From: Sitta carolinensis
Lineage: Eukaryota; Chordata; Aves; Passeriformes; Sittidae
Reading direction: 5' to 3'
Assembly (NCBI GenBank): GCA_032173965.1
Contig: CM063289.1
Coordinates: 28,359,690-28,423,689, forward strand
DNA: 64,000 nucleotides
A model generated the notes under the pieces. The model did no database searches. It was not told where the DNA came from and saw only the letters and a program-made list of their open reading frames with translations. This document shows, one piece after another, positions 1 through 9,576 of this stretch; the stretch's first letter is position 1; the number at the start of each line of letters is the position of its first letter. Made by a program: the position numbers and the translations under genes.

Positions 1-185
1 CTAGACCAGGTAACTCCAAACCCCATCCATCTTGGCCTTTAACACTTCCAGGGATGCAGCATCCACAACTTCCCTGGCATCCTGTGTGCCTCGTCACCCT
101 CATAGTGATGAATTTCTTCTGAACATCAAATCTAAATTTCTCCTCTTTTAGTTTAAAACTGTTTCCCCTTTTCCTATCACTGTCT
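1..185 (-). mobile_element. CR1 LINE fragment, cut by the window edge
   Basis: This segment reads as the reverse complement of the CR1 3' region. On the minus strand it runs through a 'gataggaaaaggggaaacagttttaaactaaaagaggagaaat'-type block, then an 'agaagaaattcatcactatgagggtgacgag' block, and reaches the 'ggccaa..atgg' block at the left edge. The true 3' end lies outside the window. It is a non-coding relic with no usable reading frame. The right boundary is approximate. Confidence 0.85.
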
Positions 186-623
186 GCTTGTGTGAAAAAA
201 AAAAAAGCCCAAACACTTCCACATCTCTATGCCAAGGCAGTATTTTATCCAGGGATTTTGTGGTATTTTTCATCTGTACTAAGTGTAGGGGAGTCAAACA
301 TTTTCAGGTGGTGTCAGTCTCTAATGCTGAGCCAAGAAAGGCTGTCCTTTGGGTAGTTAATGCATCTCAGACCTGCTGGTAGAATATAAAGTTTTAAACA
401 TTATTAATGCTTTAGCAGACACCTCAGGAAGCATTCATACTCCTCTCTTCATTTTGCTTTCATGCAGGATGGTGCCTGGGGTGAAAGTATTTCACAGAGT
501 TGGGAAAAGGGCATCAAAAGTGCTTGTGTCTGCCAGGCACCGAGAATATTTTATTCTTTCATTGGCGTGGCTCGAGTTCAGCTCCTGGATCCTGCTCACT
601 GGGTTGTTTTGATGTGTTTCACT
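186..623. other. Unique non-coding spacer
   Basis: Nothing gene-like is seen. There is a 12-base A run near 197-208 just beyond the CR1 fragment. The rest is ordinary mixed-composition sequence. Confidence 0.6.
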
Positions 624-637
624 TTCTGAAAATAGTG
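624..637 (+). repeat. Left copy of 14-bp direct repeat flanking a CR1
   Basis: TTCTGAAAATAGTG lies immediately 5' of the CR1 fragment at 638-823 and is repeated exactly at 814-827. I read it as a target-site duplication. Its first four bases (TTCT) coincide with the CR1 tail unit, so at least ten bases (GAAAATAGTG) are independent of the element. Confidence 0.7.
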
Positions 638-823
638 ATAGTTTTGGAACAGGCTGCCCAGGGAAGTGGTGGAATCACCGTCCCTGGAAGCGTTCAAAAA
701 CCATGTCGGATGTGGTGCTTGGGGACATGGGTTAGTGGTGGGCTTGGCAGAGCTGGAGGAACAGTTGGACTCGATGATCTTAGAGGGCTTTTCCAACCTT
801 AATGATTCCATGATTCTGAAAAT
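638..823 (+). mobile_element. 5'-truncated CR1 LINE 3' end with flanking direct repeat
   Basis: Plus-strand CR1 3' region of the 'gaacaggctgcccaggga-gtggtgga' type. It continues through 'ccctggaagcgttcaaaa', 'acatgggttagtggtgggcttggcag' and 'gttggactcgatgatctta' to 'ttccaacc', then a short 'gattccatgattct' tail. Only about 180 bp survive, so there is no reverse transcriptase sequence. The 14-bp direct repeats at 624-637 and 814-827 mark its probable insertion boundaries; the tail overlaps the right copy. Confidence 0.92.
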
Positions 824-827
824 AGTG
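814..827 (+). repeat. Right copy of 14-bp direct repeat flanking a CR1
   Basis: An exact second copy of TTCTGAAAATAGTG. It begins inside the CR1 'gattct' tail and continues into flanking DNA. See the left copy at 624-637. Confidence 0.7.
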
Positions 828-2599
828 TTGAGTCATGGCCAGATTAGGGATGCTCGTCCCCTGCACCCCTTACATGCTCTGGAAACCTTCTCTGCACGGC
901 CCCTCAGCGTGCCAGTCCAGTCCGTGCCCGGAGGAAGCTGCCTGCCTGTCCCTGGGGCGTTCTGGCCACTGTGCCATGGTGTGCCCCACGTCCTGTGTGG
1001 GTCCCAGCTGCAGTCCCTGCAGCCACCTCCTCCACAGCTCCCAGATTATCCCATGGCGTGCAAGGCACGAGCAAACCTGCGACAGAGACATGGGATGGCG
1101 GGATGGGACAGCTGATTTTAATTATTTTATATATAAATAACTTGCAGATAATTTGCAAGTTTGGCAATAGCTGCCGGCGTAGCAATGTGACCTTGTTACT
1201 CTTACCCCATTCCTCAGGGTGTTTGTCTCACTCACTTGTTTTTCCGTGTCTTAAATTAGATTGCAAGTGGTCAGGGAAGGGACTGGGGCCACCCCTGCCC
1301 TGCACAGCTCCACGGTCCCACAGCAGCAACAACAACAAATAGGGATAAGACATCGATTTGGGATCTGCTGAGTCCCTGGGGATATGAAAGCCCCAAGTGT
1401 TGTGTTTTTCCCTGGGATGGTGCGGTCAGTCCCCATCCTCCAGCCCCACGTGAGGCTCTCTGCTGGCGGCCAGGCACAAAGCGGGGGCTGCCGCATCTTT
1501 CCAGAGGGATGTAGGGATGAGGAGGGGGACGGGTGTCCTGGATTTTAGCACTTTGGGGAGTTTATTAGTGTTGACAGTGTGTGAACTTGACATCCTTTGT
1601 AATAATGCGGTTTTAAAATCTGCATTATTCATGCACGCTGTTTGAATACAGGCCCACTGTGTAAGTTCGGGAGGAAAATTAATTAAATAAATGTCAGCAT
1701 CCTTGAAGAGCACGTGAGATTTCACATTGCAGGATAACAGCTCTGGCTGCTTTAACCACCAAAGGGAGTAAAGGATGGGAAGGGGAAGATCGGCACTTAG
1801 GTGAATAGAATTTGCCTCACCAATTCCTGAGGAAAGCTGAAAAAATTAGGAAGAAGTAAGTCCAGCCACACAGATCCCTAATATTTCATACTTTTATTAA
1901 TAATTGTCATTTGTCCTACTATGTATTTATATACACTGCATAGTTCAGAATGTTTTTTTCTCAGGAAACACACATTTAGTCTTAGGTTAAGGTTTAAAAT
2001 TAAAGCATAGAGCAGACGGCTGAGGATGCACTGGGTAGAAAGGGAATCATATCCACAAATATTATTTGCAAGAGTAATGGATAGTTATAAAAGTTGTGTT
2101 TCTGCTGAAGCACCCAGCAAAGGGTGATGGGACAAGTACTGCAAGGGCAGATGAAGAGAAAATCAAGGTTTTGAGTGAAGCTTGTAGGTATTTTTAAGGA
2201 GAATGATTTACCTTTAATTCTGTATCAGGAGGTTGCACCTTTCCAGGCTGGGAATGATAGCAGGACTGACCAGGGATGCTTTTTTGAACACAGTGCTCCT
2301 GCAGAGCAGGAAGAGTTAAAAGAGTAGGTATTGCAAGGGAAAATGCTTTGTAGTTAAAAAGTATGAAAAGAAAGAAAATTCTTCTTGTTAGGTCAAATCA
2401 ACACTTTGTTCTGGTTGCTGTAGTTGTTCTCAGAAGGAAGGGAACAACTTCCATCTTGTTGGAAATGTAGGTATCCATCCCTGATGGAGGTTGCTGAGCT
2501 CTTACACCAAGCACTTGACTTTCTTGGGGCTTGGTGTTTGCCCTCCAAATTCTTTAATACCTATGTGCAGGACCTTCCCAGTAAAGTGTGCTTTTTAGC
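828..2599. other. Unique non-coding DNA, GC-rich then AT-rich
   Basis: Positions 840-1100 and 1265-1510 are fairly GC-rich but poor in CpG, and the open frames there look incidental. Around 1585-1735 there is a more complex AT-rich stretch with TGCATTATTCATGCA and ATTAATTAAATAAAT words, a possible small homeodomain-bound element. No exon signals convinced me. Confidence 0.5.
1139..1161. other. Perfect inverted repeat, 8-bp arms
   Basis: AACTTGCA (1139-1146) and TGCAAGTT (1154-1161) are exact reverse complements around a 7-nt spacer, GATAATT. As DNA this is a dyad of TTGCA half-sites, a C/EBP-like or POU-like word. As RNA it would form a short hairpin. It is not part of any recognised repeat. 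Confidence 0.8.
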
Positions 2600-2805
2600 A
2601 TCCTAAAATCCCAGAATGGTTTGGATTGGAAGAGATCTTAAAACTCATCCTATTCCACCCCCTGCCATGGGCAGGAACACCTTCCACTATCCCAGGTTGC
2701 TCCAAACCCTATCCAACCTGGCCTTGGAGACTTCCAGGGATGGGGCAGATAGAGCTCCTCTGGACAACCTGTACCATGACCTCACCACCTTCAAAAGGAA
2801 GAAAT
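2600..2805 (-). mobile_element. CR1 LINE 3' fragment
   Basis: Reads as reverse complement of CR1. It opens with 'cccagaatggtttggattggaagagatctta', continues through 'caccccctgccatgggcaggaacaccttccac' and 'ccaacctggccttggagacttccaggga', and fades in the 'ctcaccaccttcaaaaggaagaaatttct' block. It is 5' truncated, and no clear target-site duplication is visible. Confidence 0.92.
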
Positions 2806-3680
2806 TTCTGTTAAACGAGAGAAGCCTTTCTTCCAAAGTGAGCAGGGCAGGGCACTAAAGGGCTTGTCTGCATTGACGTGAGGATCAGGAACTGCTCTTG
2901 ATGTGGGTGCTGTGAGTGGCTGGGAAGGTCTGTGGTACACTGCACCTGTGAAATAAATTGGAAAAAAAAGGAATTGGGAGTGCCACAGTGATTGTGCACA
3001 AGTCTACTCCCAAAGTCAAGTGTACATAAAGTCCTTGCAGCACTCCAGTGATTTTGAATTGCTTGACATTGTGGGAGCGCTCCAATCTCGGTCTCTTTGA
3101 ACCTCAAGGGCCTCGGTGTTATCTGAAGCACAGAATCATTTTATAACCCAGGCAAACAACATCCTCACCTCCCAGGTCTGAATGCGAGGATGTGTGGTTA
3201 CACACACCCGTGCTCACAGTTAATGCACAGGGCGGGGGGAGAGGGAGGAATCCGTGCCAGCAGGAGAGCCCGGAATGCGCTTTCCCACTAATGCTGAGAA
3301 GCAACAAAATCACATTGCAGCCCATGAATGTCCCGTCACTGAGAAAGGGGAGTTTAGAAATAGCCCCCCAGATAAAGGAGGGCATTTATCCCCACGATTG
3401 TTTGGCAGAAAAAGCAATTTCCATAGTCTGCTGATGGTCAGTCGGGAACGTGCTGCAAGGGGCCCGCAGTTGTCTCGGATGGAGCTGACGGTTTTACTGG
3501 CCGAGTTTTGTTTCAACTTAATGAAGTAAGTACTTTGCCTGCATCCAGGCGCTGACGGGGAAGGTTTGTAAACTCCTCGCCTTTGTTGGGGTGACTGAAG
3601 TATTTTTTTCTTCTTTTTAACCAGCCATTTTTGTTTCTTCTCAAATTCGTTGCCGTAGACAAAGGGTGCGTTTACTGTTT
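2806..3680. other. Non-coding DNA with a possible regulatory block at 3240-3560
   Basis: The part from about 3240 to 3560 is complex and non-repetitive, with inverted GATAAA/TTTATC words near 3372-3390. It ends in a strong splice-donor-like GTAAGTA at 3526-3532. An open frame (3254-3529) happens to run up to that donor but its peptide resembles nothing I know and I see no acceptor. I treat it as possible regulatory DNA, not an exon. Confidence 0.35.
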
Positions 3681-3704
3681 AAAAAAAAAAAAAAAAAAAA
3701 AAAA
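3681..3704. repeat. A24 homopolymer
   Basis: An uninterrupted run of 24 A followed by a purine stretch (GAGGAAGGAAG...) to about 3722. No retroposed gene body or CR1 precedes it, so it looks like a simple repeat. Confidence 0.9.
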
Positions 3705-3722
3705 GAGGAAGGAAGAAAAAGG

Positions 3723-4199
3723 CTTTAAACCTGGTTTGCATCTTGAGTCCTGAAAAGCCCATTTTTTATGCAGGGGAAGAAGAGAGCCTTAGAAAAGGCA
3801 GGAGGCAGGGACGGAGGCGAGGGGGTGGGGAGTGGAGATTTATGGCCCTTTGAAGACAGCTTTTCTGCCCAGCATCCTGCCCGGGTGCCGCGGGCTGCAG
3901 TGGTGGGACCAGGCTGGAACCTGCACCTCGCCAGGAGCCAGACCCAGCAGGGACCCGATGGGGACACAGGTCCTGCCAGATCCCCAGGACCTCCCAGGGC
4001 CACTGATCCTACACCCACCTCAGCCAGCACGGATGTTTAGTTTGCGATCATCACACAGCCTGAGGTTTTTGAGGTTGTTCTGCTTTTTTTAACTCGATGT
4101 GGAAGCGGTTGTTTGATACCAGCCTGTGCTGGAGCACAGCAGCCTGTCCGTGCTTCAGGAGAGGGGCTCATGGGCAGCCCGAACTCTGCCCAGCAATAC
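3723..4199. other. Non-coding GC-rich spacer
   Basis: Moderately GC-rich unique sequence with G-runs around 3807-3837. Overlapping frames are open on both strands, as GC-rich DNA allows, but none looks like a protein. No promoter signature is seen. Confidence 0.45.
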
Positions 4200-4930
4200 A
4201 ATAATAATTGAAGATATTTAAAAATGTATGTATCTTCCATCTTTCCCATATGGGCTCCTTAGGCAACATGACCTTATGTGGCCATTATCTGACCTCTCTT
4301 ACACTTGGATTACTCAGTACAAAGCAAATTTATGGTTGTTTATTCTCTCCTCCTATCAGCTATTAGTGCCTAATCATATGGTCTATCGATCAAGTGATTA
4401 ATCGCCTGCCTAAAGAGGCAGCAGGTCCCGGGGAATGCTGCACTGCACCAGCCTGAACTTCAACCTCTTATACAAACCAGCGGAGTAAAGGCATTAGTCA
4501 CTGCCTGCAGCCCGGGGCTGGAATGCCACGGGAACGCCAGGAGGTAAAGCCCCCGGCTTTCTTCAGCAGCCGACTTTGTATTTCCCTTTCTTAATGGATA
4601 AAACTCCACCTAACTGAGCGGGCATACAGTTGTAAATGGGATGATTTCCAATGCATCCTATAAATAATGATCAAAGAGGAAAATATGTGGGCCTTATTAC
4701 AACAGTGCCCGCTAGTGCTGCTATAATTAAGGGTCTGTCAGCATTTCTATTATAAACCCTTATTTTCAAGGGTTTATAACTCGGCCATAAAATTTTGCTC
4801 TGGCTGAGACTTGGCATAAAACGTCCCAGCATGTGACCAGTTTTTCTTGTTACCAAATTGTTAAAAACCTAGCGATCAGCCCCGTTTTAGTTATAACAAC
4901 ATCCAAGCACCTTTGTGTTTCAGAAACACT
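4200..4930. promoter_or_regulatory. Candidate conserved non-coding enhancer block
   Basis: The texture is typical of developmental enhancers: AT-rich but complex, with no simple repeats and many homeodomain-type words. A PBX-HOX consensus TGATTAAT lies at 4395-4402. Others are CTAATCATATG near 4371, several TTTATAA/TTATAAA words (HOX9-13/CDX type), and a 12-bp-arm palindrome at 4750-4779. Frames are closed by stops. Conservation is inferred, not observed. Confidence 0.45.
4750..4779. other. Perfect inverted repeat, 12-bp arms and 6-nt loop
   Basis: TTATAAACCCTT (4750-4761) and AAGGGTTTATAA (4768-4779) are exact reverse complements separated by ATTTTC. Each arm carries a TTTATAA-type HOX/CDX word, so a protein dimer could meet two opposed sites. 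In RNA it would be a stable short stem. It sits inside the candidate enhancer block 4200-4930. Confidence 0.9.
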
Positions 4931-6352
4931 TTTACTTCTTAAACAAGCCGCTTACTATTAAATCAAAATTAGCATTTGAAATCAAAAGTACACACTGAGC
5001 CTCTCTGCTCTTTATTTTAACCAGCCCTAAAAATGGGAGCATGTTATTCCCTCCTGCCTGGGGTTGAGTTGATGGCACCCACGCTGTTGTCATCAGCAGG
5101 ACATGTGAGGACAGAGTTCTGGAAGGATCTTCCAGGGGTGCAGGGCTGATGTTGGGTCTCTGGCCTGTCCAGCTTTGCAGGGCTCCCCAGTTCACCACAT
5201 GCTCCAAGCAGCAATTATTAAAACCACTGGGCTGATTTCAGCCATCAAGGATTCTGTACAAATCCAGAGTGCTGGAAATGGGTGCCCTGTACGCTCCGGT
5301 TTAGCCGGAGTGCTGACCTGCCTTAAGTGGATTTATTCCTCTGTGATCCATGCACGTTAACTCCTGCTAATAAGAATTATGGCTTAGTCCACGGGGGGAA
5401 TCTAGAGTTCAGTTTGAGTGAAACTGAGAGAATTTCACTCTAAGAACACATACTAAATTTTAAAAATGAAAGGTTGCCATACCTGTACCTCTCTAATTTC
5501 AACGGGAGTATGTTCCATTTCCAGAAAGATGTCCTTGATTTGTTAGCAAAGGACAGCAAGTTGGCTCAAAAAAATGCAGCCACTTAAAAACATTGATTCT
5601 CCCAGGACAACACGCCAAAATGCAGAAATAAATTAAACATAAGCAGATGCTGTACCTCCTTTCCATTTTTGGCTAGCTCGTCCCATTGTGGGACTACTAG
5701 TGGGACAACTGAGAATGACTGACATTTACTCAAACTTAAGGCCTTATTGGACTGTCCTGGCAGAAGTGACAAAATTTCAGGTTTGTGCTAGTATTAAATC
5801 TGAATGTTTCACCGACTTCTTAAGGCATGTATTACGTCAGTATAATTTATCTTCCATGCCAGTTTTATACTATTTCTCTGTTTTAAAAGCACCTGATCAA
5901 GTTTGCTAACATTATCTTGGATTTTCAAAGGAGCACTAGGGAAATATGGACCCAACTCCTATTGAAAATCCCCACCTCAGAACTCCCCCTGCAGAGTTCC
6001 TACCCTGGCAGGGATCCCACAGCCAAGCTCTTTCCATTTCCAGAAAAATCATTGAGCTGAGGCTAAGAACACTCATCTGGTGCCTGTCGAGTGTATTGTC
6101 TGAATATAAACACAATGATTCTGGAGCAGGGAAAGAGTCTGCGACTTAAATGGATTTACACTGGCTAAGAACCTGGCCTTCCACACTCGACTTCTGACAT
6201 TACTTGAAAGTAAACATTGAGCTCAACTATTTCGTGATTTACACGGTGGTTTAAGATGTGTGCAGTTGCTCTTACCGTGAGCCTCACCAGGTTTGATGTT
6301 TTCCTTAAGGTTCCAGGTAACCAAAAATTTCCATGTGTATCTCAGCTGCCAT
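4931..6352. other. Unique non-coding DNA with a CRE-like site
   Basis: No gene or recognised repeat. TTACGTCA at 5832-5839 is a CRE/ATF-type octamer (TGACGTAA on the minus strand) within an AT-rich stretch 5690-5930. The remainder is ordinary sequence with stops in all frames. Confidence 0.45.
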
Positions 6353-6389
6353 AAAAAAAAAAAAGAAAAAAAAAAAGGGAGAAAAAAGA
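6353..6389. repeat. A-rich/purine simple repeat
   Basis: About 37 bases of A runs interrupted by G, with no retroposed unit attached. Confidence 0.85.
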
Positions 6390-6529
6390 TGAAAGCTGGA
6401 GTTTCTGACTCTTGAGAAGAGCCTGAAAATGTTCCTCGTCTGCACTTTAACGGCTCAGAAAGCAGAAGGCAAAGAGAAAAAAAGGAGTTTGAAAATGCCA
6501 TGCTTTTTGAGATGTGACATATGCTTTTG

Positions 6530-6665
6530 CTGTGCTCCGGGTTGGCAGGAGGCGTCGCATGGTGGATGCAGCCCCGCCAGAAAGCAGGTGCGGGCGCCTG
6601 AGCGAGCGGCGCTCCCTCCGTTCCGCGGGAGTCGGAGCCATCCAGTCGCTCCTCCTTACTCCTGT
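6530..6665. promoter_or_regulatory. Small CpG-dense patch
   Basis: By eye there are about 14 CpG in roughly 115 bases (from 'ctccggg' near 6535 to 'cagtcgctcc' near 6650), well above the surroundings. It is much shorter than a standard CpG island and lacks TATA or CCAAT elements. It could be a minor promoter, an orphan CpG islet or a GC-rich enhancer core. An open plus-strand frame (6429-6932) spans it, but the peptide is low-complexity and not recognisable. Confidence 0.3.
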
Positions 6666-7637
6666 GCCCCGCTGAGCAGCAGATTGTCTGCAGGAGATGG
6701 GAGAAAGAGCTGTGGATGTGCCCTGAAGTCATCGCGTTGGGTGGTTAAGATGGGAGCCCCTACTGAAGGGCTCGTGCTGTTACCCTGCGGTGACAAGTCA
6801 CGAGTATGGCTGTGTGTCCTAGGAGGGCTGAAAAATCCCAGGACAGAGATAAATCCACCTGCTGGGCAACCCCAAACTCTCACTTTTATGTGCTGCAGGC
6901 AAAAAAGGGTGGGTGAGTGCTTTTCAGGATGACAGTGGTGCTCCAGGTGTTTCTCCAGCCTTGCACAGCACAAAGCTGGATGTGGATGTGCGTTCCCAGG
7001 GAATCCCCCATGGGCTGTGCCAGCCCCAGAGGGGGTGGTTCTTCTCCAGCCTGGGCTTTGGCTGATGGAGCAGCGTGTGCCCCAGGGTCCATGGACCCCT
7101 CGAGTCCCTCTTCACCAGACTGTCCCTGAGCTGGAGGGGCTCTGCAGTAATGCTCCTTGAAGCTTTTGGTCCCATCTCTCCAGGTCTTATGCAGGGATGC
7201 AAAATCTGTGACTCCTCTTGCATCCATAGTGTCACCGTGGGCCACTCCTGCTCAAGGACAAAGCAGGACATCCTCTTTGCCCCCTTGTTCTCACTGAGTG
7301 TTACTTTACCTAATTCCAAATTAGGGAAGGCTCTTCTGCACAGCACATTTTTGGGTTGCGTGGCAGAGAAGAGCCAATGTTCTTCTCCGTGTGGCCCTTT
7401 TCCATGTGGGCTCCTGCAAACAGAGCACCCAGGGCACAGTCTGGGCAGCTGCAAATTGCTTTTCCAAAGCCATCAAGGGAGTTCTGTGGATTTATTCTGG
7501 ACTGGGAATTCCCTTCCTCCCTGCTCCCTGAGTCCTGTAAATGCTTTACTCTCTCTGTGAAAAATGAACTAAAGATTCTACAACCACTGTATCTGGCCCT
7601 TTAAATATGATAATTGTAAAAAGTTCAGCAAAATCCA
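6666..7637. other. GC-moderate non-coding DNA
   Basis: Several overlapping open frames of 100-176 codons occur on both strands. Their peptides are rich in Ser, Pro, Gly and Cys, share no domain and shadow each other, as expected from stop-poor GC-rich DNA. I see no gene here. Confidence 0.5.
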
Positions 7638-7665
7638 GGGGCTGGGGGCAGGCGGGGGGGGGGGG
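7638..7665 (+). repeat. G-rich tract, G-quadruplex candidate
   Basis: GGGG (7638-7641), CT, GGGGG (7644-7648), CAGGC, then twelve G (7654-7665). Four or more G-runs with short loops on the plus strand satisfy the usual quadruplex pattern. No promoter signals adjoin it. Confidence 0.75.
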
Positions 7666-7958
7666 TTGGCGTTCCTTATCGAGGGGAGGAATGATGGGTT
7701 AGCAGCAATTCCTTCCTCGCAGTTAGTCTGGGTACCATTGGAAGCAGAATTTGTCAGTTCTGAAGTGCACAGATTAGAAAGGAATGTGGAATTTGGAAAC
7801 GTGGCAGCTTGTAGCACTGTATGGTTTAAATTAAACCTTTTTTTGGAAAGCAGAATCACTGTAGGCCACATTTAGGGGGAAAGCAACAGCAGAGAAGGCT
7901 GGCTGTGGTTTTTGCTTTGCTGTGTAACTGGTCCACTTTCTCTTGTTTTAACATAAAC

Positions 7959-7969
7959 TTTTTTTTTTT

Positions 7970-8015
<46 letters not shown>
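7959..8015. repeat. T11-A-TTT-A42 homopolymer pair
   Basis: Eleven T (7959-7969), A, TTT, then 42 consecutive A (7974-8015). The T and A blocks are self-complementary and could form a hairpin or cruciform. No retrogene or SINE body lies immediately 5' of the A run. The exact length is prone to sequencing error. Confidence 0.9.
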
Positions 8016-8020
<5 letters not shown>

Positions 8021-8379
8021 AAAAAATATGCCTCTGGCCTCCTTCTGCCCAACCACAGCTTCACTGCTGACCACAAAGAGGAAGCCTGGGGAAGCAGCCA
8101 TAGGATTAATACCCACTGTCTCTTAACCCAACAGGGTGTGAAAACATTTTATAAAACATCTTTTTTTTTATTTTTTTCCCCTTTCAGATGGATAGCGTGG
8201 CTGGGATTTAGACATCTTGAAACAAGCACATGGTTGCCTTTGCCTTGCATTGTGTTCCTCAGAGGGAGCCGGGGGGAGGTCCTAAATCACCCTGGCCAGA
8301 TTTGTTGCTTAAAATCTGTTTACACCCATCTCCAGAGCTTTCTCCTTGCAAATCATCAACAACTTTGTTGGTCTCACTG
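8016..8379. other. Unique non-coding spacer
   Basis: Ordinary sequence with a T9 run near 8161-8169. No gene, motif cluster or repeat family is recognised. Confidence 0.5.
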
Positions 8380-8765
8380 AAATGACAGGAAATATAAAAA
8401 TGAGGCTGCTGCGAGGGCTGCGCGGTGTAGATCTTGATCAGTTGGAATATAATTGTTCCTAATGAAATGGAGACGCCTAGCTCTTAACTGAACAGCCTTT
8501 GCTTCTTTAGAAATAATAAGATTAAGATTATGGATTCTATTAATCATTTGATCAGCTTTATTCATTCATCTTATTTCCTTTACATGCAAAAAAGCCCTGC
8601 TCTCTCCATGCCTTTATCTTTTAAGATGATGACATTTACATATTTCCCGGCGCTGGAACGTCCCGGGCGTAATATACAGATTGCTCGCTCGGATCTTGTA
8701 AACTGACTATTTCCATGTGCTAAGTACTCTCGGTGATGAAGATCTTAATAATGTGATTAACTAAA
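8380..8765. promoter_or_regulatory. Candidate conserved non-coding enhancer block
   Basis: AT-rich, complex, non-repetitive sequence with ATTAATCA at 8539-8546 (PBX-HOX TGATTAAT on the minus strand), followed by TTTGATCA and TTCATTCATC words. Further on are a CpG-bearing core CCCGGCGCTGGAACGTCCC near 8647 and AATGTGATTAAC near 8750. Frames are mostly closed. The enhancer call is by texture only. Confidence 0.42.
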
Positions 8766-9501
8766 TTGTGTCTTTATGCTCTTCCTCGTGCCTCCCTCCC
8801 TTCCCTGCCACGGCCTCCCAGCCGCCGCGCTTACCACAAATGGCATGGGCTGCCGGGACGTGCCTGCGGTGGTGACCCCGGTGACAAGGAGGTGTCACAT
8901 AGCACAGAGCAGAGAGGTCTGTGTGCCTTGGAGCCAGGGTGTAATTCAGATGACCCGTGCATTAAGGGAATCTGCTTTCCTGGCGTTTTGTGGGAAAGAT
9001 GCTGAAAGCAGGAGTTTGGAAACGTTGAGGGAATTATTGGATGAGAAATTTGTTCCTTCGCAGCGTAGCGACAGCATTGTTATTTCTTGCTTGGATGTGC
9101 TGTTGGGAAGGTTTGATTTTGTTGTCATTAGAGAAATCTCTCTGTTGTTATAACGCTTTCTATGTGTGAAGAAATACAGACATAATGTGTATCTAGTCCA
9201 TTAAAACACTCTTTCGGAGCCTCCACCTGTGGCACAGCCTCTCTGTACTGCCAGTATTTTACTGAGTACTGTTGGTAATTCCTCTCCTTCTGCCTTGCAT
9301 GGATTAGTAGTTCCAGAGAGTTAAAAAAAATAAAAATTAAAAAAAAAAGAAATCCAAAGTAGCTGCAGGTTCTCTCTAACTTCTGTTAGCTGAGCTGGAG
9401 AAGTTGCATTGCGTCTTGGATCTTTTTCATCTTGGTGGAATTATACTGTAACTAATTGAATCCATTGATCACTGTCTTGTTTTTTTCCATCTTCTTCTCA
9501 G
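8766..9501. other. Unique non-coding DNA upstream of the exon-like segment
   Basis: Contains a short GC-rich stretch (8790-8900), a plain region, an A-rich low-complexity patch at 9321-9350, and finally a polypyrimidine tract at about 9476-9499 that would serve as the 3' splice signal for 9502-9576. Confidence 0.45.
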
Positions 9502-9576
9502 AGGATTCATTTCATAGTGTTCCCTACATCACTCAAGAAAATGGCTGCGGTGGAATTACCAGGGTTGATAATAAAG
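9502..9576 (+). other. Candidate 75-bp cassette exon (coding status unknown)
   Basis: A pyrimidine-rich stretch (TTTTTTTCCATCTTCTTCTC) ends in CAG at 9499-9501, and a possible branch point CTAAT lies near 9452. The segment is exactly 75 nt (25 codons) and is followed by the donor AAG|GTAATT at 9577. Two of its three frames are open. One frame gives RIHFIVFPTSLKK followed by MAAVELPGLIIK. The internal ATG at 9541 has a good context (A at -3, G at +4), so it could instead be a 5' exon of a transcript. I do not recognise the peptide. Such acceptor-donor pairs also arise by chance, so this is tentative. Confidence 0.25.

Noticed and set aside
1457..1478. CTCF-like site on the minus strand (GCCGCCAGCAGAGAG)
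   Set aside because: One core and one flanking mismatch; below what I would call without a matrix score.
3254..3529. Open frame ending at a strong GTAAGTA donor
   Set aside because: No convincing acceptor upstream and the peptide is unknown. Strong donor words arise often by chance.
7905..8126. Open frame with a long lysine run
   Set aside because: It is the translation of the 42-base A homopolymer.
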